DNA from: Limonium bicolor
Taxonomy: Eukaryota > Streptophyta > Magnoliopsida > Caryophyllales > Plumbaginaceae
Direction: 5' to 3'
DNA length: 64,000 bases
Assembly: GCA_023374045.1 (NCBI GenBank)
Contig: CM041776.1
Coordinates: forward strand, 318,395,925-318,459,924
This document shows positions 47,001 through 60,400 of this stretch, in pieces (position 1 is the stretch's first letter; each line of letters begins with the position of its first letter). Below the pieces are notes generated by a model, which ran no database searches, was not told where the DNA came from, and was given only the letters and a program-made list of their open reading frames with translations. A program made the translations under genes and the position numbers.

Positions 47001-50000
47001 TCTGAAACAGAAACTGTTATGACTTCCTTTTCTTCTGTTATTGTTTCTCCTGTTATTTTACTTCTGTTCTCTAGTCCATCTCTTAGTTCCCTCAAATGTC
47101 TTAGTATTTTATTACGGTTCTAGTTCTAATACAACCTAAAGCAAGGCAGTTGTACCCACTGAAACAGACTAATACAGAACCTCCAGAAGCTCAGAAAACT
47201 GAAACTAACAAAACAAGGAATGAACTGCTTCAGTTCTTTTCTTCTTACTGTTTTCTTTTCTGTTTGTTCTCATGAGTTGATCATCCGTTTTTTTTTTCAT
47301 TGCTAGTTCAAGTAGTACAGGGTGTGCTAGGTTTGAGTTTCAACATACCCAAAATAGCCTAGTTAACAATCCTGGATAGCTTTTTACAGAAGCAGCACCT
47401 GAAACACTAAAACACTAAAACTGGTGTTTACCTCTATTGTATTTCTGTTCTTGTTTGCAGTTTGGTTTGCCATTCTTCCCAACTTATTTAGCTGTTTAGT
47501 TAGGACCTCTATGCAGTTTAACTCTCAGAATAGACCCTAAAGTGGCATGGACTACTACTAGACCCAACCCTGAAACTGAAGTTTAACACTGAAACTGAAA
47601 GAGGCAGAACCCATGGTCTGTTGTATTTCTTTTCGGTTACTTGTCTCTCTATCTTTCCCATGATGCTTAGACATTTACTTAAATGGGTTAGGATGATTTA
47701 GACCCAATAACTGCTCAAATACAACCTGCTACAGTTTTCTGTAACAGAAGCATACAGACCTAAGTCCTCGGTAGCAACTTTAAGTTGGAATGCAAAACTG
47801 ATATCTTCTTTCTTCTTCTGTTATTTTGCTTTGGTTACCTGATCTGTTCTTTGGGTTTTCCTCACGGCTTTAGTTACCTACTCGTGTGTCTTATTACAGT
47901 TCTAGTTCTATGACAACCCAAGACCCTAAGTGAAAACTACAGAAAACCATATTTACTGAAAACTGAATAACTGATGTCCTCTTCTGTTTCAGTTCTGGTT
48001 TTCTCACGCCCATGTTTTTTTTTTGTTTTCTTTCCTAGCTCTCCCCCCATTGATAGCTCACTTAGTTATAGGTTCTTTTAACATTTTAAACCCAAACAGT
48101 AGTAGTCACACCCCTGAGAAATTCATATACAGAAACCATATATCTTTAAGAAACTGAAACTAAAGCATTGTTTCTGTCATTGCTTCTTCTGTTCTTCTAA
48201 CCTGATTCTAGTTTCTTTTTGTTTCCCAATTAGCCTTAGCAGTATTACCTGATGTTAAGTCCCTTAATAATCATCACTACTCCACGGTACACCCTAGCCT
48301 GCTAGAATACAGACACAACAGATTATAAGATTCAGTAGATCCTCAGTTTGACAGGACCACTCAACATTAAGTTGTTTCGGTGTTCTCTTTTTTTTTTCTT
48401 TTCTCTCCGAGTCCCTTAGTTGTTTAACTAGTGAGTTTAGGGTGGTTTTATCCTCGAAAGCAACCCACAAGACACTGTCTATACTTGAGTAGTTTACGAC
48501 ACAGAAACTCCAAGTTTCAGAAACTGTAACAAGTTATCGGTTTGCCCTTGATAGATCGGTTATTTTTTTTTGTATTGCTGTATTAAATCTAAGGATGGCT
48601 CACCTCTTGTTTTAGCTGTCTCCCTTGGTTGCTTCCAGGCACAATGTGAAGCTCCCAGATCTTGGGTTATTTGACCGCAACTGAGACATTTACTCAGGTG
48701 TTAAAACTAGTGACAGAAACTGATTAATGCACAGATAGGTTTCCTTCTCTCTTTTCTTTTGTGCTCACCTTGGCTGATATTCACCAGGATGCTTTGGTTT
48801 TCTGGCAAGTCTCTGCACACCTTGTGAAGGTATTCCCAAGATGTTCATGCATGCACACAGAAGTAGGAAAGGAGGAGTCAAATACAGGGACTTTTTGGAC
48901 ACGACAAGACAGAAGGAATGGGGTGGGTAGTACTGGCATTAACAGACAAGGGGCTGATGCAACAGGTCGTTGAGAACCTGATTAGGAATTTACCTTGGCC
49001 CTTTTTTTTTGAAACAGAAGTGAGATGGTTCTTCCTGGAGAGCTTTGGCAAACTTGTTAGAGTCAGAGAGCTGGTTTACTTTGCTCCAGGAGCTCTTCCT
49101 AGACTGGTACAACCGAGATGGGCACTTGCGTGAGACAGACACCAGCTGAATTGGCTATCGGGAGACAATAAGGAATCAGGGAGGTCTCATGTTGGTATTA
49201 TCGGGTAAGGAAAAACCCATCAAAGAAAGATGAACAGAGTCCAGCAGTTGCTTACCTTGAGTGTTAAAATCAGAGAGGATGAGGGAGCTTCCTGCCCATG
49301 CAGAAACGTTGCACAGCAGGCGAGAGAAGGATAGTCTAGGGGTTATATGAAAATAGATAGCACATGGCATGAGGGACAGTGTGCAGGGGTTGTGAGAGTT
49401 TGAAACACACAGTCTAAGCGTGGGAGTTTGTAAAAGAAACGTGGATTCTGGTGTATAGTTTTTTTTTTGAAACTAACAGAGCTGTCTGCTTGTCTGTTGA
49501 CTGAATTGTGATGACGCTGGGAATTGGGAGTAGGGAATGAGAACAACTAGATAATGAAAGGGTAGTAGCAGACGGTCAGGTACAACAGGGACGTGCGAGA
49601 GGTCTGAGGCATTGGTCTTCTTGGTTCCCGAGGATGCAGGGGATCGATTGGGGTAATGGGAGTGTGCCAGTTACAAGAGGGTATGGGCTCATGAGAGGAA
49701 AGGAACTCCTGTCGCATGAGTGGAGATAAGCAAGTGACGGGTGGAAATCTGTTTGCTCGATCTTGCTGTAATGGAGAAGGAAGAGCCGGTGCAGTTACAG
49801 AGATGCGTGTGATTCACTTAGTCTCTCATTACTTTAGTCGATTGGGTACTAATTTTATTTCGTGTGAGTTAGTAGCTGAATTCGAGCACAGCTCACCCGG
49901 TTACAGCGTTTATAAGATATACGAGAGGTCTCGGGTTCAAACCTTAGTGGGAGCGTCCTTGCCCCTTTTTCTGTTTTTTTTTTGTAACTATATACCTACT

Positions 50001-50245
50001 TATTTATATATATGTAAGACTATATACTATATCGTTTTATATTTACTTGCTTATTGTTACAAGGTTATGCGACGTTATCATTTTATTACAACGTTACGAT
50101 ATCGTAACGTTACATATTTGTAGTTTTCGTATTCGTACATACACATGTATATACATATACTAGATTTAATTATTCGTACGTTATTTTATGTCCGTATTAT
50201 AAAACGTGTTATGATTTAATACGTTTAATATTTAGGGGTGTTTCA
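44058..50245 (-). repeat. 3' LTR of the giant element (left)
   Basis: 6188 bp. Contains the degenerate ~190-bp array (about 46230-48560). Short minus-strand frames such as that at 44237 recur in the other LTR and have no recognised domain. A B-box-like GGTTCAAA sequence is present near 44848 and near 49938. Confidence 0.92.
46230..48560. repeat. Degenerate tandem array, unit about 190 bp, about 11 copies (left LTR)
   Basis: Each unit alternates an A-rich ACAGAAACTGAAAC-like part, a T/C-rich TTCTTCTGTTTCTG-like part and a TTTAGTTGAG-like marker. Markers fall near 46494, 46681, 46873, 47080, 47273, 47497, 47665, 47868, 48062, 48235 and 48415, mean spacing about 192. The matching array in the right LTR is at about 56640-58985. 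Copies are too diverged for exact borders. Confidence 0.6.
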
Positions 50246-50258
50246 GCTTATCCCCCTT
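50246..50258 (-). promoter_or_regulatory. Polypurine tract of the giant element
   Basis: Minus-strand AAGGGGGATAAGC directly precedes the minus-strand LTR start TGAAACACCCC. Confidence 0.7.
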
Positions 50259-51835
50259 AAAAGAGGCTTCGTCCCGAAGTCTTACTTCTTTAACTTACAA
50301 TTTCCTCTCCTAGCAATCTTAGGGATCCAGTCCGTAACTATAATGCTCAGTGCTTCTAAGCACCATGCCACGTCAGTGGCTTCATACAAGTTTTCATAGT
50401 AGACCAAGAAGCTAGCAATGAGTATAACATGTTAAAGTGCCAGTCAAGACACACAATGTTCATTCATACAGAGCATACATATACGTACATAACATTTCCA
50501 CAGGTATACGAACACAGTTCACACACATAGCATCCAAAACATAGCACATCACACGAGCAACAACATAGCAAAACGAAACACGCCTACCCCCCCCCCCCTT
50601 AAAAATGGATTACGCCCACGTAATCCTTTTTGTACCATCCTAGAACCTTAGTTCAGGTTGTTTTAACTCTCATTGAGCATTCTAGTTTCTATGCATTGTA
50701 GCTTACAATATGCTCTCATCATAGGCCTTGATCATGTTAAGGGTTTTAGTCTTTGTATCCAAGAGGCTCTTATCAGTAGTCGTACTGATCTAGAAACGGA
50801 TTCGGGTTTAGCCTCTCTAGGTTTAAGGTATTGGCCGATAGGTCACTTGTTACTCAACTGGAAGATGTGTGATATGGCCCACCAGCTTCTGCTGCGCGAC
50901 TCTGATTACCTTCGGGTTTATCTTTCCCTTACTAAGTCTTTCAAGGTAGTGGATGGTTTAATTGTTTCCTCCGCCTAGTCTCTTGGCTAACATGGGGTAA
51001 TTTAATTCGTACACGGTCTCTGTGGATTGTATTTTGTCTACTCAGTTCCTTTGGAGACTGGGTATTCATGCTTTTGGTACGCTTTTTAAGTGTCTAGATT
51101 TTTTTGTTTCTGGCTGCCCCTTTTGGGTGTTAATGATTTAGTTCTTGTTATTTGAATGTTATCGACGTGTCACTGTTACCATGATTGGTTTAGGTTTTTA
51201 CTACCGCTCATACTTATTTTTAGTTTTTTACAACCCGGTTAGACGTCTTTCGTCTCTAAGTATCTTCATTTTCCAACCCAATTATGGCTTTGATCCTGTT
51301 GGTTGACTTCGATTGGTTTCAGTCAAAAGGTTACTAAATTATATATGTTAGAAGTTTCTGTGGTTGCATCCCCTAAATTTCGAATCATGTATCAATGTAT
51401 TCCACCCGTTTGTAATATCTACATCGATATCGCATCCTTCATATTTGTAGTTCGTGTGTCCACTTGTAGGAGGTCTCGGGAGTTATCCAACCCTTACGTG
51501 GTCAGCGTAAGTGTTGAACTATCCTTCCACCCCAATTTGTGCTCAGTATCACTTGACCTGACCAGGGTCAAGTTCAACCTCGCACGTCCAACAAACGATC
51601 ATTCAATTTAATCTTTCCAACTATGTATATATCTAAATGTATACATATATACTTTACCTCATTCTTGTATCCATAATATGTGTACTTATGTGTTATAAGT
51701 TCCAAGGTTGTATTTGAATTATACTACCATTTTGTCTTAAATACGCACATATGGTTGTTTCCATTAATTAAATGGTATATTGGTACATACATTCGTACCC
51801 TTCTGATATTATCATTCATTCCAAGATCATAGGGA

Positions 51836-52618
51836 GATGTAGTATGGATATAGGTGATCCATCCGCACCGTATTATAGATATGGATAGGTGATCCATCCG
51901 CACCGTATTCATAGATATAGTATGGATATTGGTGATCCATCCGCACCGTATTCATAGATATAGTATGGATATAGGTGATCCATCCGCACCGTATAGATAT
52001 AGATATATGGATATAGGTGATCCATCCGCACCGTATAGATATAGTATGGATATAGGTGATCCATCCGCACCGTATAGATAGTATGGATATAGGTGATCCA
52101 TCCGCACCGTATAGATATAGTATGGATATAGGTATCCCATCCGCACGTATAGATATAGTATGGATATAGGTGATCCATCCGCACCGTATAGATATAGTAT
52201 GGGATAGGTGATCCATCCGCACCGTATAGATATAGTATGGATATAGGTGATCCATCCGCACCGTATAGATATAGTATGGATATTGGTGATCCATCCGCAC
52301 CGTATAGATATAGTATGGATATTGGTGATCCATCCGCACCGTATAGATATAGTATGGATTGGTGATCCATCCGCACCGTATAGATATAGTATGGATATTG
52401 GTGATCCATCCGCACCGTATAGATATAGTATGGATATTGGTGATCCATCCGCACCGTATAGATATAGTATGGATATGGTGATCCATCCGCACCGTATAGA
52501 TATAGTATGGATATAGGTGATCCATCCGCACCGTATAGATATAGTATGGATATAGGTGATCCATCCGCACCGTATAGATATAGTATGGATATTGGTGATC
52601 CATCCGCACCGTATTCAT
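51836..52618. repeat. 39-bp minisatellite, about 20 copies
   Basis: Unit core GATCCATCCGCACCGTATAG followed by ATATAGTATGGATATAGGT. Most copies are near-identical; a few at the left have GTATTCATAG, and one near 52138 has lost bases. Because 39 is divisible by three, long repetitive open frames (up to 263 codons, minus strand) run through it; these are by-products and not a gene. Confidence 0.95.
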
Positions 52619-54454
52619 AGTCTCCCCATATGATTATGTTCTCTTAATCTTCTTGCCTTATGTTTAACCCCATGTGTCATGGTTGTTATACTGGATAGGA
52701 GAAATTAAGTTATACGATATTGTATAATTGAATTTAAATCATAAGGTTGGAAATTTCTTGGCTAAGTAATATTAATCTTGAAAAACATTTGAAGTAAGAA
52801 GATATAAATACTTCCACATATACAGTTGGTATTTAAAGTGGATATAATACGTGTATAGGTAAGACTATTCACATAAAACAAATGTGATAATAATGATTAA
52901 ATGAGCTTACAAAATAATGAGTATAGTGAATAAACTTTGAAAGTTTATTATGGTATTATACAAATGTTACATGATATCAAGATAGGAATCTCTATATAAA
53001 TTTGTATAACATATTACAAACTAGTGAGAATAATCGCCTTACATAAAATAATGAAATGTAACATCAAATAAAGGGAGTTTTATAAGATATATATATTGTA
53101 CGTGCATAAAGGCGTGACTAATATTTGTAGGAAAATACGTATAAAATATGGTTGAGGACCATACAATATTAAATGATGGGTGTTATAAGTGAATAGAGTT
53201 GATAAACTGTAAATTATACAATCAAGGGTAGCATATTGCAAAGTACATGAATTATATAATACATGTAACTATATTATATGATTAAATCAAAGAAAACAAC
53301 ATATATCAATATGTGCATATGTAAAACCCAGAAGATACGTATATGTAAGTGTATACAATATGGTTTTAATGTCGTGAAGTGATAGATGACACGTGTCATG
53401 ACATCGCTATCAATATATATATGCTGTAAATCATACAGTGTAAATTAAAGTATAGTTTATTTAAAATGAATAACGTGATATGTAATATATGGTACAATAC
53501 CAAATGGTGAAGTAATACTATCATATAACGTTGCATGTGTGATCATTTCCTTCATAACCATAGTTAATGCTATACACCTGATCCAAAGGGTTTATTTTTA
53601 TAACATTGAATTCCACAGTTACCCGTTGCATTGTTTGCGGGCGTTTTTTTTTTTTTTTAACAGTTTCCTCTTTCGGAACTTGTTCCTCCATGATCGGAGC
53701 TTAACTCTCTATGACACACAACTCCTTTTATTTGGTCTCCTTGAACAACATATTTGATAGATGTTTGAACATAGTGGCGGATTTATTGCCATTTTTTTTT
53801 ATCTGCTTGCCTTGTGTTGGGGTAGGGAATTTATTGAATTCCGTAATATTATACTTTAGTGCGTAAAATTTGTGCCATGCTTAATTAAGCATTATAGATT
53901 GTACCAATTTTATGGTGTAATTTTGTCTTGAACCATATCCTCTCATTACATGGTTTTACGAGGGGTTTTCTAAAATTAACTCCTAGTGTACGAGTTGAAA
54001 TTTATCTCATTCCCTCCTTTGCTTAAGTAATTGCTTATTTTAGCTTTATTTATTTCATGTATTTTAGGGTATTTTGGTCCTCTTTGCTTGTGTGGTTGGT
54101 CCTATCGACTGCTAAGCATGTCGACCCAAGTTGTCGCTAAAATTGGTCCCTCTACGGGTATTATCCCTTTTGGCAACGTCGATTGTGTAGTATGGTCTTT
54201 TCTCCTCGGGTTGATGTGTAACATTAAGTAGATGCCAGATCGGGTTTCCCCGAGTAAGAGGAGGCTTTCTACCTCTCCGGCGTTTTTCTATGATTTGAAA
54301 TGGACTCTTTGGACGTAGGGGTTGGGTGTGGGTGTCTGTTGGGTATCCAGTAATTACTGGGGAGAATCCTAGCTATCGCGCCTCACATACTAACCCTTAA
54401 CCCCGTTTCCCCGAATTCTGGTTTTCCTATGCTCGGTACCTCTCTCTGTTCCTC

Positions 54455-54478
54455 ATCAGAGCGCAACTACGCTCTGAT
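54455..54478. promoter_or_regulatory. Perfect 9-bp-stem hairpin overlapping the primer-binding site
   Basis: ATCAGAGCG, loop CAACTA, CGCTCTGAT. The right arm overlaps the PBS, so RNA folding here would pair with the primer site. Confidence 0.7.
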
Positions 54479-54482
54479 ACCA
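54471..54482 (-). promoter_or_regulatory. Primer-binding site of the giant element (initiator Met tRNA)
   Basis: Minus-strand TGGTATCAGAGC, five bases inside the LTR ending at 54488. It fixes element orientation as minus. Confidence 0.85.
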
Positions 54483-54487
54483 CTTTC

Positions 54488-57400
54488 TGTAACACCCCGA
54501 ATAAAACATCCATAGATTTAATGAAGCGTCTGACAATATCATAAGTTAACTTGCAGCGGTATAAACTCCATCCGGGTGCTACAGACGCCAACCACCCACG
54601 TGGTTGACATGACCACTCTACTAACATCAAGTTACGGTCTGCATGACTGGAAACAGCTCTCACCAAAATTCATATACTATATAAGATACAATTCCAAATG
54701 TTGAGTGTCTACAACAAATTGCCAAATTATAAACTGAAATTACATCTCGGGTACATTAAACATACGGCCACATCCTCAAACGTTATGCCCTGATGGACTA
54801 CCCCCATGGTAGCCATCCCGCCTACGCTCCGTTATCGTTCGGCATAATACCTGTAAAAATTTGGTTGGGAAGGACTCAGCAAACTACGCTGAGTATGAAC
54901 GTGTGTAGCCCGCATGTTGCCGGGCCACACGACTACTTGGTCGAATATTATTAAGTCAATTTACATGCTATAGTAAAGCAGTAAAGCACACCACAATATA
55001 TCATGATATCATACACACTTAAGGTAGCAAAACCTTAGTAACAAGCATCCAAGCATCACATATTGGCATCATAGCAACATCAACACGCAACCAAGCACAA
55101 CAAGCTGCTAGTATGGCACACAAACAATTATGTAAGTCATCAAACACGTGCATAAGTATGTTTACCAATGATCCTCACTATGGGATCGTTCGAGCGTTGT
55201 GTGTTTTCATTACTTTTCTCTTGTTCCCATAATGTATATTTTCTTCCTCTTTCCTTGCACCAGGTTTGGGGGTACGGTTCAAATCCCGTGACCACATCTT
55301 GTAGGTATTAATCTTTTCCTTGTTTCTTTAAGGTTTATTTGTGAATTCTCTTATCACCACAAGTTGTCGAACGTCTTCTCCATAGCTAATCCTCCATTCC
55401 CGGCGTCGTGCGTCGAGGAAGCGGGGTCGTCTTTAGACTTCAGGATGTGCTCCACCAATAGGTATTTTACTTTTCATTAACATTATAAGTTCGACACCAT
55501 AGTGGGTGTCATTAGAAGTCCTCTATAGTTTAAGAGGAGTCCTCTTCTTGTATTGTTGTTTCGTTTTGTTTGCGTAGTTAGTTGTGTTTCATCTCAAGTT
55601 CATGAACGAGAAGGGACTAAACTACTGTGTGCGCGCAAATAATATGCAACAATGATATAGCAATCATACAAGCAAGATAAGCAAGCAATCCAATTTCATG
55701 CTTTAATCTTATGGTCATTTTCACACAAGGCACACAGCAAACAAGCCGTGTAACACGGCAACATACGAACCACACATGTCCATACCTTTTCGCTAGTTCG
55801 AGTCGTCTCACACTCGGAGTCCCGGTCGGAGCACGCTACGATCCTAGAGTTAATTAAAGCAATGTGTCAGCTCACTATTTTATGTGACGACACTTTATAT
55901 CGTATGTTATTCCTTAGGTATGTTGTTACACGCTTAGCTTAGATTGACTCTTAGAATCCCGCATGCGTTAACCCTAGGCTTAACTTACTCCTAGGATATT
56001 TCATATCTTTATTTACATGTTAATCAAGCCCTTTTTCCTTAGTTAATGTCTTAGGGCGTTTTAAGAGGTAATTATGTAACAAGTTTGTGTAACATAGATA
56101 TGTCTTATCTAATGTGTATTCCTTTCTTAGATAAATAGGTGAGTGATATTTTAACCCTTGTAACGATACTGTAAATCATAGTATACCCCTTAGAACCCAT
56201 TTATACAGAAATCCAACCGTTTCAAAATCTGAACTCATTCCCCATGTAACACCTTATCTAACTTCACTTTTAATGTATTCATTGATGTGTAATCTTCTCC
56301 ACATCCTTGGCTATCCTAGTTATATTTATTTGTTGTTATTAGAATTCATTGGTCACTAATATCATGCCTACGGTACTCTCATGACCCAGTATACAGAAGC
56401 TATAATGTTATTGAAACTGAAACAGACCCCAAGTATTTCCTCTTATTTTCTCCCTTCTTCCCCGATCAGTTAGAACCCCAACCTGTCCCAAACGTTTATA
56501 TCTTTGTTCGAGAGTATCAACTTAGTTTTAGGTTGATCATCAGCCATAACCAGCCGCCCACACCTACTGTGACACTCTATACAGAAACCCTCATCGAGGA
56601 AAACTACAAAATTGAAGTGAGCTGAAAACAGAAAGTACTCAGGTTGTCGCACCCTCCCACTGTTATTTTCTTTTTTGAGGTGTGAGTTGATTTCTCCAGT
56701 ACTCCCCATCTCATAGATACTTAGTTAAAAGTTAAATCTCCATATTACACTCCACCCACTCCAATGATCCTCACTTAATTCACTGCACCGAAACTAATCT
56801 CAATCTGTAACTGAGAACCCGATGTGCAACTTTCCATGATTGTTGGTTTCTGACCATTTCAAATTCTCTTCTGTTTAGTCACACTTTTGTCTTTCAAATC
56901 CCCAAGGTGCCTATCTGTTTAGTTGAGTGTGAAGCCACAGTTTAAACTCAAAACCACTCCAGCTACTCACTACTTACCCTCTGTACAGAACCAGAAAACC
57001 TGAGGTGAATTAAAGAAACTGTTAAAACTGAAGTTTAATTCTGTTCTGGTTTATCTTTCTGTTTAGGATCTTATCTTGGTTTCCATTTCCTCAGCTATTT
57101 AGTTCCTTAGTTGAGTGGTTTTTGTGTGGTTTTATATCCCTAGACAGACCCAAAACTACTATAGGCATACTCAATAAGTTTTCTGTACAGAACTGAATAC
57201 AACCTGTAACTTAAGACTGGACTGATTTTCTCTTCTTCTTTTTTTTTTCGTTTCTGTTTCCAATCTGTTACTTGTTTCCTTTCTAGGTATCTGTATTTGG
57301 TTAGTGTTAACAAGTCTTTAAACTCGTGAGCAGACATGACTAACCAGGAAGATGTAGTTAGCCACTGAAACTGTGACAAACCCAAGATTAACTTTCAACC

Positions 57401-60400
57401 AGAAACCTGAACTGATTTCGACAATCTGAAACAGAAACTGTTATGACTTCCTTTTCTTCTGTTATTGTTTCTCCTGTTATTTTACTTCTGTTCTCTAGTC
57501 CATCTCTTAGTTCCCTCAAATGTCTTAGTATTTTATTACGGTTCTAGTTCTAATACAACCTAAAGCAAGGCAGTTGTACCCACTGAAACAGACTAATACA
57601 GAACCTCAGAAGCTCAGAAAACTGAAACTAACAAAACAAGGAATGAACTGCTTCAGTTCTTTTCTTCTTACTGTTTTCTTTTCTGTTTGTTCTCATGAGT
57701 TGATCATCCGTTTTTTTTTCATTGCTAGTTCAAGTAGTACAGGGTGTGCTAGGTTTGAGTTTCAACATACCCAAAATAGCCTAGTTTAACAATCCTGGAT
57801 AGCTTTTTTACAGAAGCAGCACCTGAAACACTAAAACACTAAAACTGGTGTTTACCTCTATTGTATTTCTGTTCTGTTTGCAGTTTGGTTTGCCATTCTT
57901 CCCAACTTATTTAGCTGTTTAGTTAGGACCTCTATGCAGTTTAACTCTCATAATAGACCCTAAAGTGGCATGGACTACTACTAGACCCAACCCTGAAACT
58001 GAAGTTTAACACTGAAACTGAAAGAGGCAGAACCCATGGTCTGTTGTATTTCTTTTCGGTTACTTGTCTCTCTATCTTTCCCATGATGCTTAGACATTTA
58101 CTTAAATGGGTTAGGATGATTTAGACCCCATAACTGCTCAAATACAACCTGCTACAGTTTTCTGTAACAGAAGCATACAGACCTAAGTCCTCGGTAGCAA
58201 CTTTAAGTTGGAATGCCAAACTGATATCTTCTTTCTTCTTCTTCTGTTATTTGCTTTGGTTACCTGATCTGTTCTTTGGGTTTTCCTCACGGCTTTAGTT
58301 ACCTACTCGTGTGTCTTATTACAGTTCTAGTTCTATGACAACCCAAGACCCTAAGTGAAAACTACAGAAAACCATATTTACTGAAAACTGAATAACTGAT
58401 GTCCTCTTCTATTTCAGTTCTGGTTTTCTCACGCCCATGTTTTTTTTTGTTTCTTTCCTAGCTCTCTAGCTCTCCCCCCCTTGATAGCTCACTTAGTTAT
58501 AGGTTCTTTTAACATTTTAAACCCAAACAGTAGTAGTCACACCCCTGAGAAATTCATATACAGAAACCATATATCTTTAAGAAACTGAAACTAAAGCATT
58601 GTTTCTGTCATTGCCTCTTCTGTTCTTCTAACCTGATTCTAGTTTCTCTTTGTTTCCCAATTAGCCTTAGCAGTATTACCTGATGTTAAGTCCCTTAATA
58701 ATCATCACTACTCCACGGTACACCCTAGCCTGCTAGAATACAGACACAACAGATTATAAGATTCAGTAGATCCTCAGTTTGACAGGACCACTCAACATTA
58801 AGTTGTTTCGGTGTTCTCTTTTTTTTTTTCTTTTCTCTCCGAGTCCCTTAGTTGTTTAACTAGTGAGTTTAGGGTGGTTTTATCCTCGAAAGCAACCCAC
58901 AAGACACTGTCTATACTTGAGTAGTTTACGACACAGAAACTCCAAGTTTCAGAAACTGTAACAAGTTATCGGTTTGCCCTTGATAGATCGGTTATTTTTT
59001 TTTGTATTGCTGTATTAAATCTAAGGATGGCTCACCTCTTGTTTTAGCTGTCTCCCTTGGTTGCTTCCAGGCACAATGTGAAGCTCCCAGATCTTGGGTT
59101 ATTTGACCGCAACTGAGACATTTACTCAGGTGTTAAAACTAGTGACAAAACTGATTAATGCACAGATAGGTTTCCTTCTCTCTTTTCTTTTGTGCTCACC
59201 TTGGCTGATATTCACCAGGATGCTTTGGTTTTCTGGCAAGTCTCTGCACACCTTGTGAAGGTATTCCCAAGATGTTCATGCATGCACACAGAAGTGAAAG
59301 GAGGAGTCAAATACAGGGACTTTTTGGACACGACAAGACAGAAGGAATGGGGTGGGTAGTACTGGCATTAACAGACAAGGGGCTGATGCAACAGGTCGTT
59401 GAGAACCTGATTAGGAATTTACCTTGGCCCTTTTTTTTTGAAACAGAAGTGAGATGGTTCTTCCTGGAGAGCTTTGGCAAACTTGTTAGAGTCAGAGAGC
59501 TGGTTTACTTTGCTCCAGGAGCTCTTCCTAGACTGGTACAACCGAGATGGGCACTTGCGTGAGACAACACCAGCTGAATTGGCTATCGGGAGACAATAAG
59601 GAATCAGGGAGGTCTCATGTTGGTATTATCGGGTAAGGAAAAACCCATCAAAGAAAGATGAACAGAGTCCAGCAGTTGCTTACCTTGAGTGTTAAAATCA
59701 GAGAGGATGAGGGAGCTTCCTGCCCATGCAGAAACGTTGCACAGCAGGCGAGAGAGGATAGTCTAGGGGTTATATGAAAATAGATAGCACATGGCATGAG
59801 GGACAGTGTGCAGGGTTGTGAGAGTTTGAAACACACAGTCTAAGCGTGGGAGTTTGTAAAAGAAACGTGGATTCTGGTGTATAGTTTTTTTTTGAAACTA
59901 ACAGAGCTGTCTGCTTGTCTGTTGACTGAATTGTGATGACGCTGGGAATTGGGAGTAGAGAATGAGAACAACTAGATAATGAAAGGGTAGTAGCAGACGG
60001 TCAGGTACAACAGGGACGTGCGAGAGGTCTGAGGCATTGGTCTTCTTGGTTCCCGAGGATGCAGGGGATCGATTGGGGAAATGGGAGTGTGCCAGTTACA
60101 AGAGGGTATGGGCTCATGAGAGGAAAGGAACTCCTGTCGCATGAGTGGAGATAAGCAAGTGACGGGTGGAAATCTGTTTGCTCGATCTTGCTGTAATGGA
60201 GAAGGAAGAGCCGGTGCAGTTACAGAGATGCGTGTGATTCACTTAGTCTCTCATTACTTTAGTCGATTGGGTACTAATTTTATTTCGTGTGAGTTAGTAG
60301 CTGAATTCGAGCACAGCTCACCCGGTTACAGCGTTTATAGATATACGAGAGGTCTCGGGTTCAAACCTAGTGGGAGCGTCCTTGCCCCTTTTTCTGTTTT

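Larger units (their letters stand above)
50246..54487. other. Interior of the giant LTR element, non-coding
   Basis: 4.2 kb between the LTRs. No gag, protease, RT, RNase H or integrase motif was seen on either strand. It holds a C-run at about 50586-50598, the 39-bp minisatellite at 51836-52618, AT-rich DNA and the PBS region at the right end. Confidence 0.8.

Noticed and set aside
48761..49133. ORF beginning with MGWVVLALTDKGLM, repeated at 59272-59562, as a gene pair
   Set aside because: Lies in the LTRs, is short, and differs between copies by frame-changing indels.
49925..49960. tRNA gene or SINE from a B-box-like GGTTCAAACC sequence (also 44848 and 60357)
   Set aside because: No acceptor stem, anticodon arm or convincing A box could be drawn; it is duplicated with the LTR.
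51827..52618. 263-codon minus-strand ORF and shorter overlapping ORFs on both strands
   Set aside because: They run through the 39-bp minisatellite, whose length is a multiple of three. The repeating peptide is a by-product of the array.
51836..52618. CRISPR-like regular repeats
   Set aside because: The units are contiguous with no unique spacers, and the context is plant retroelement DNA.
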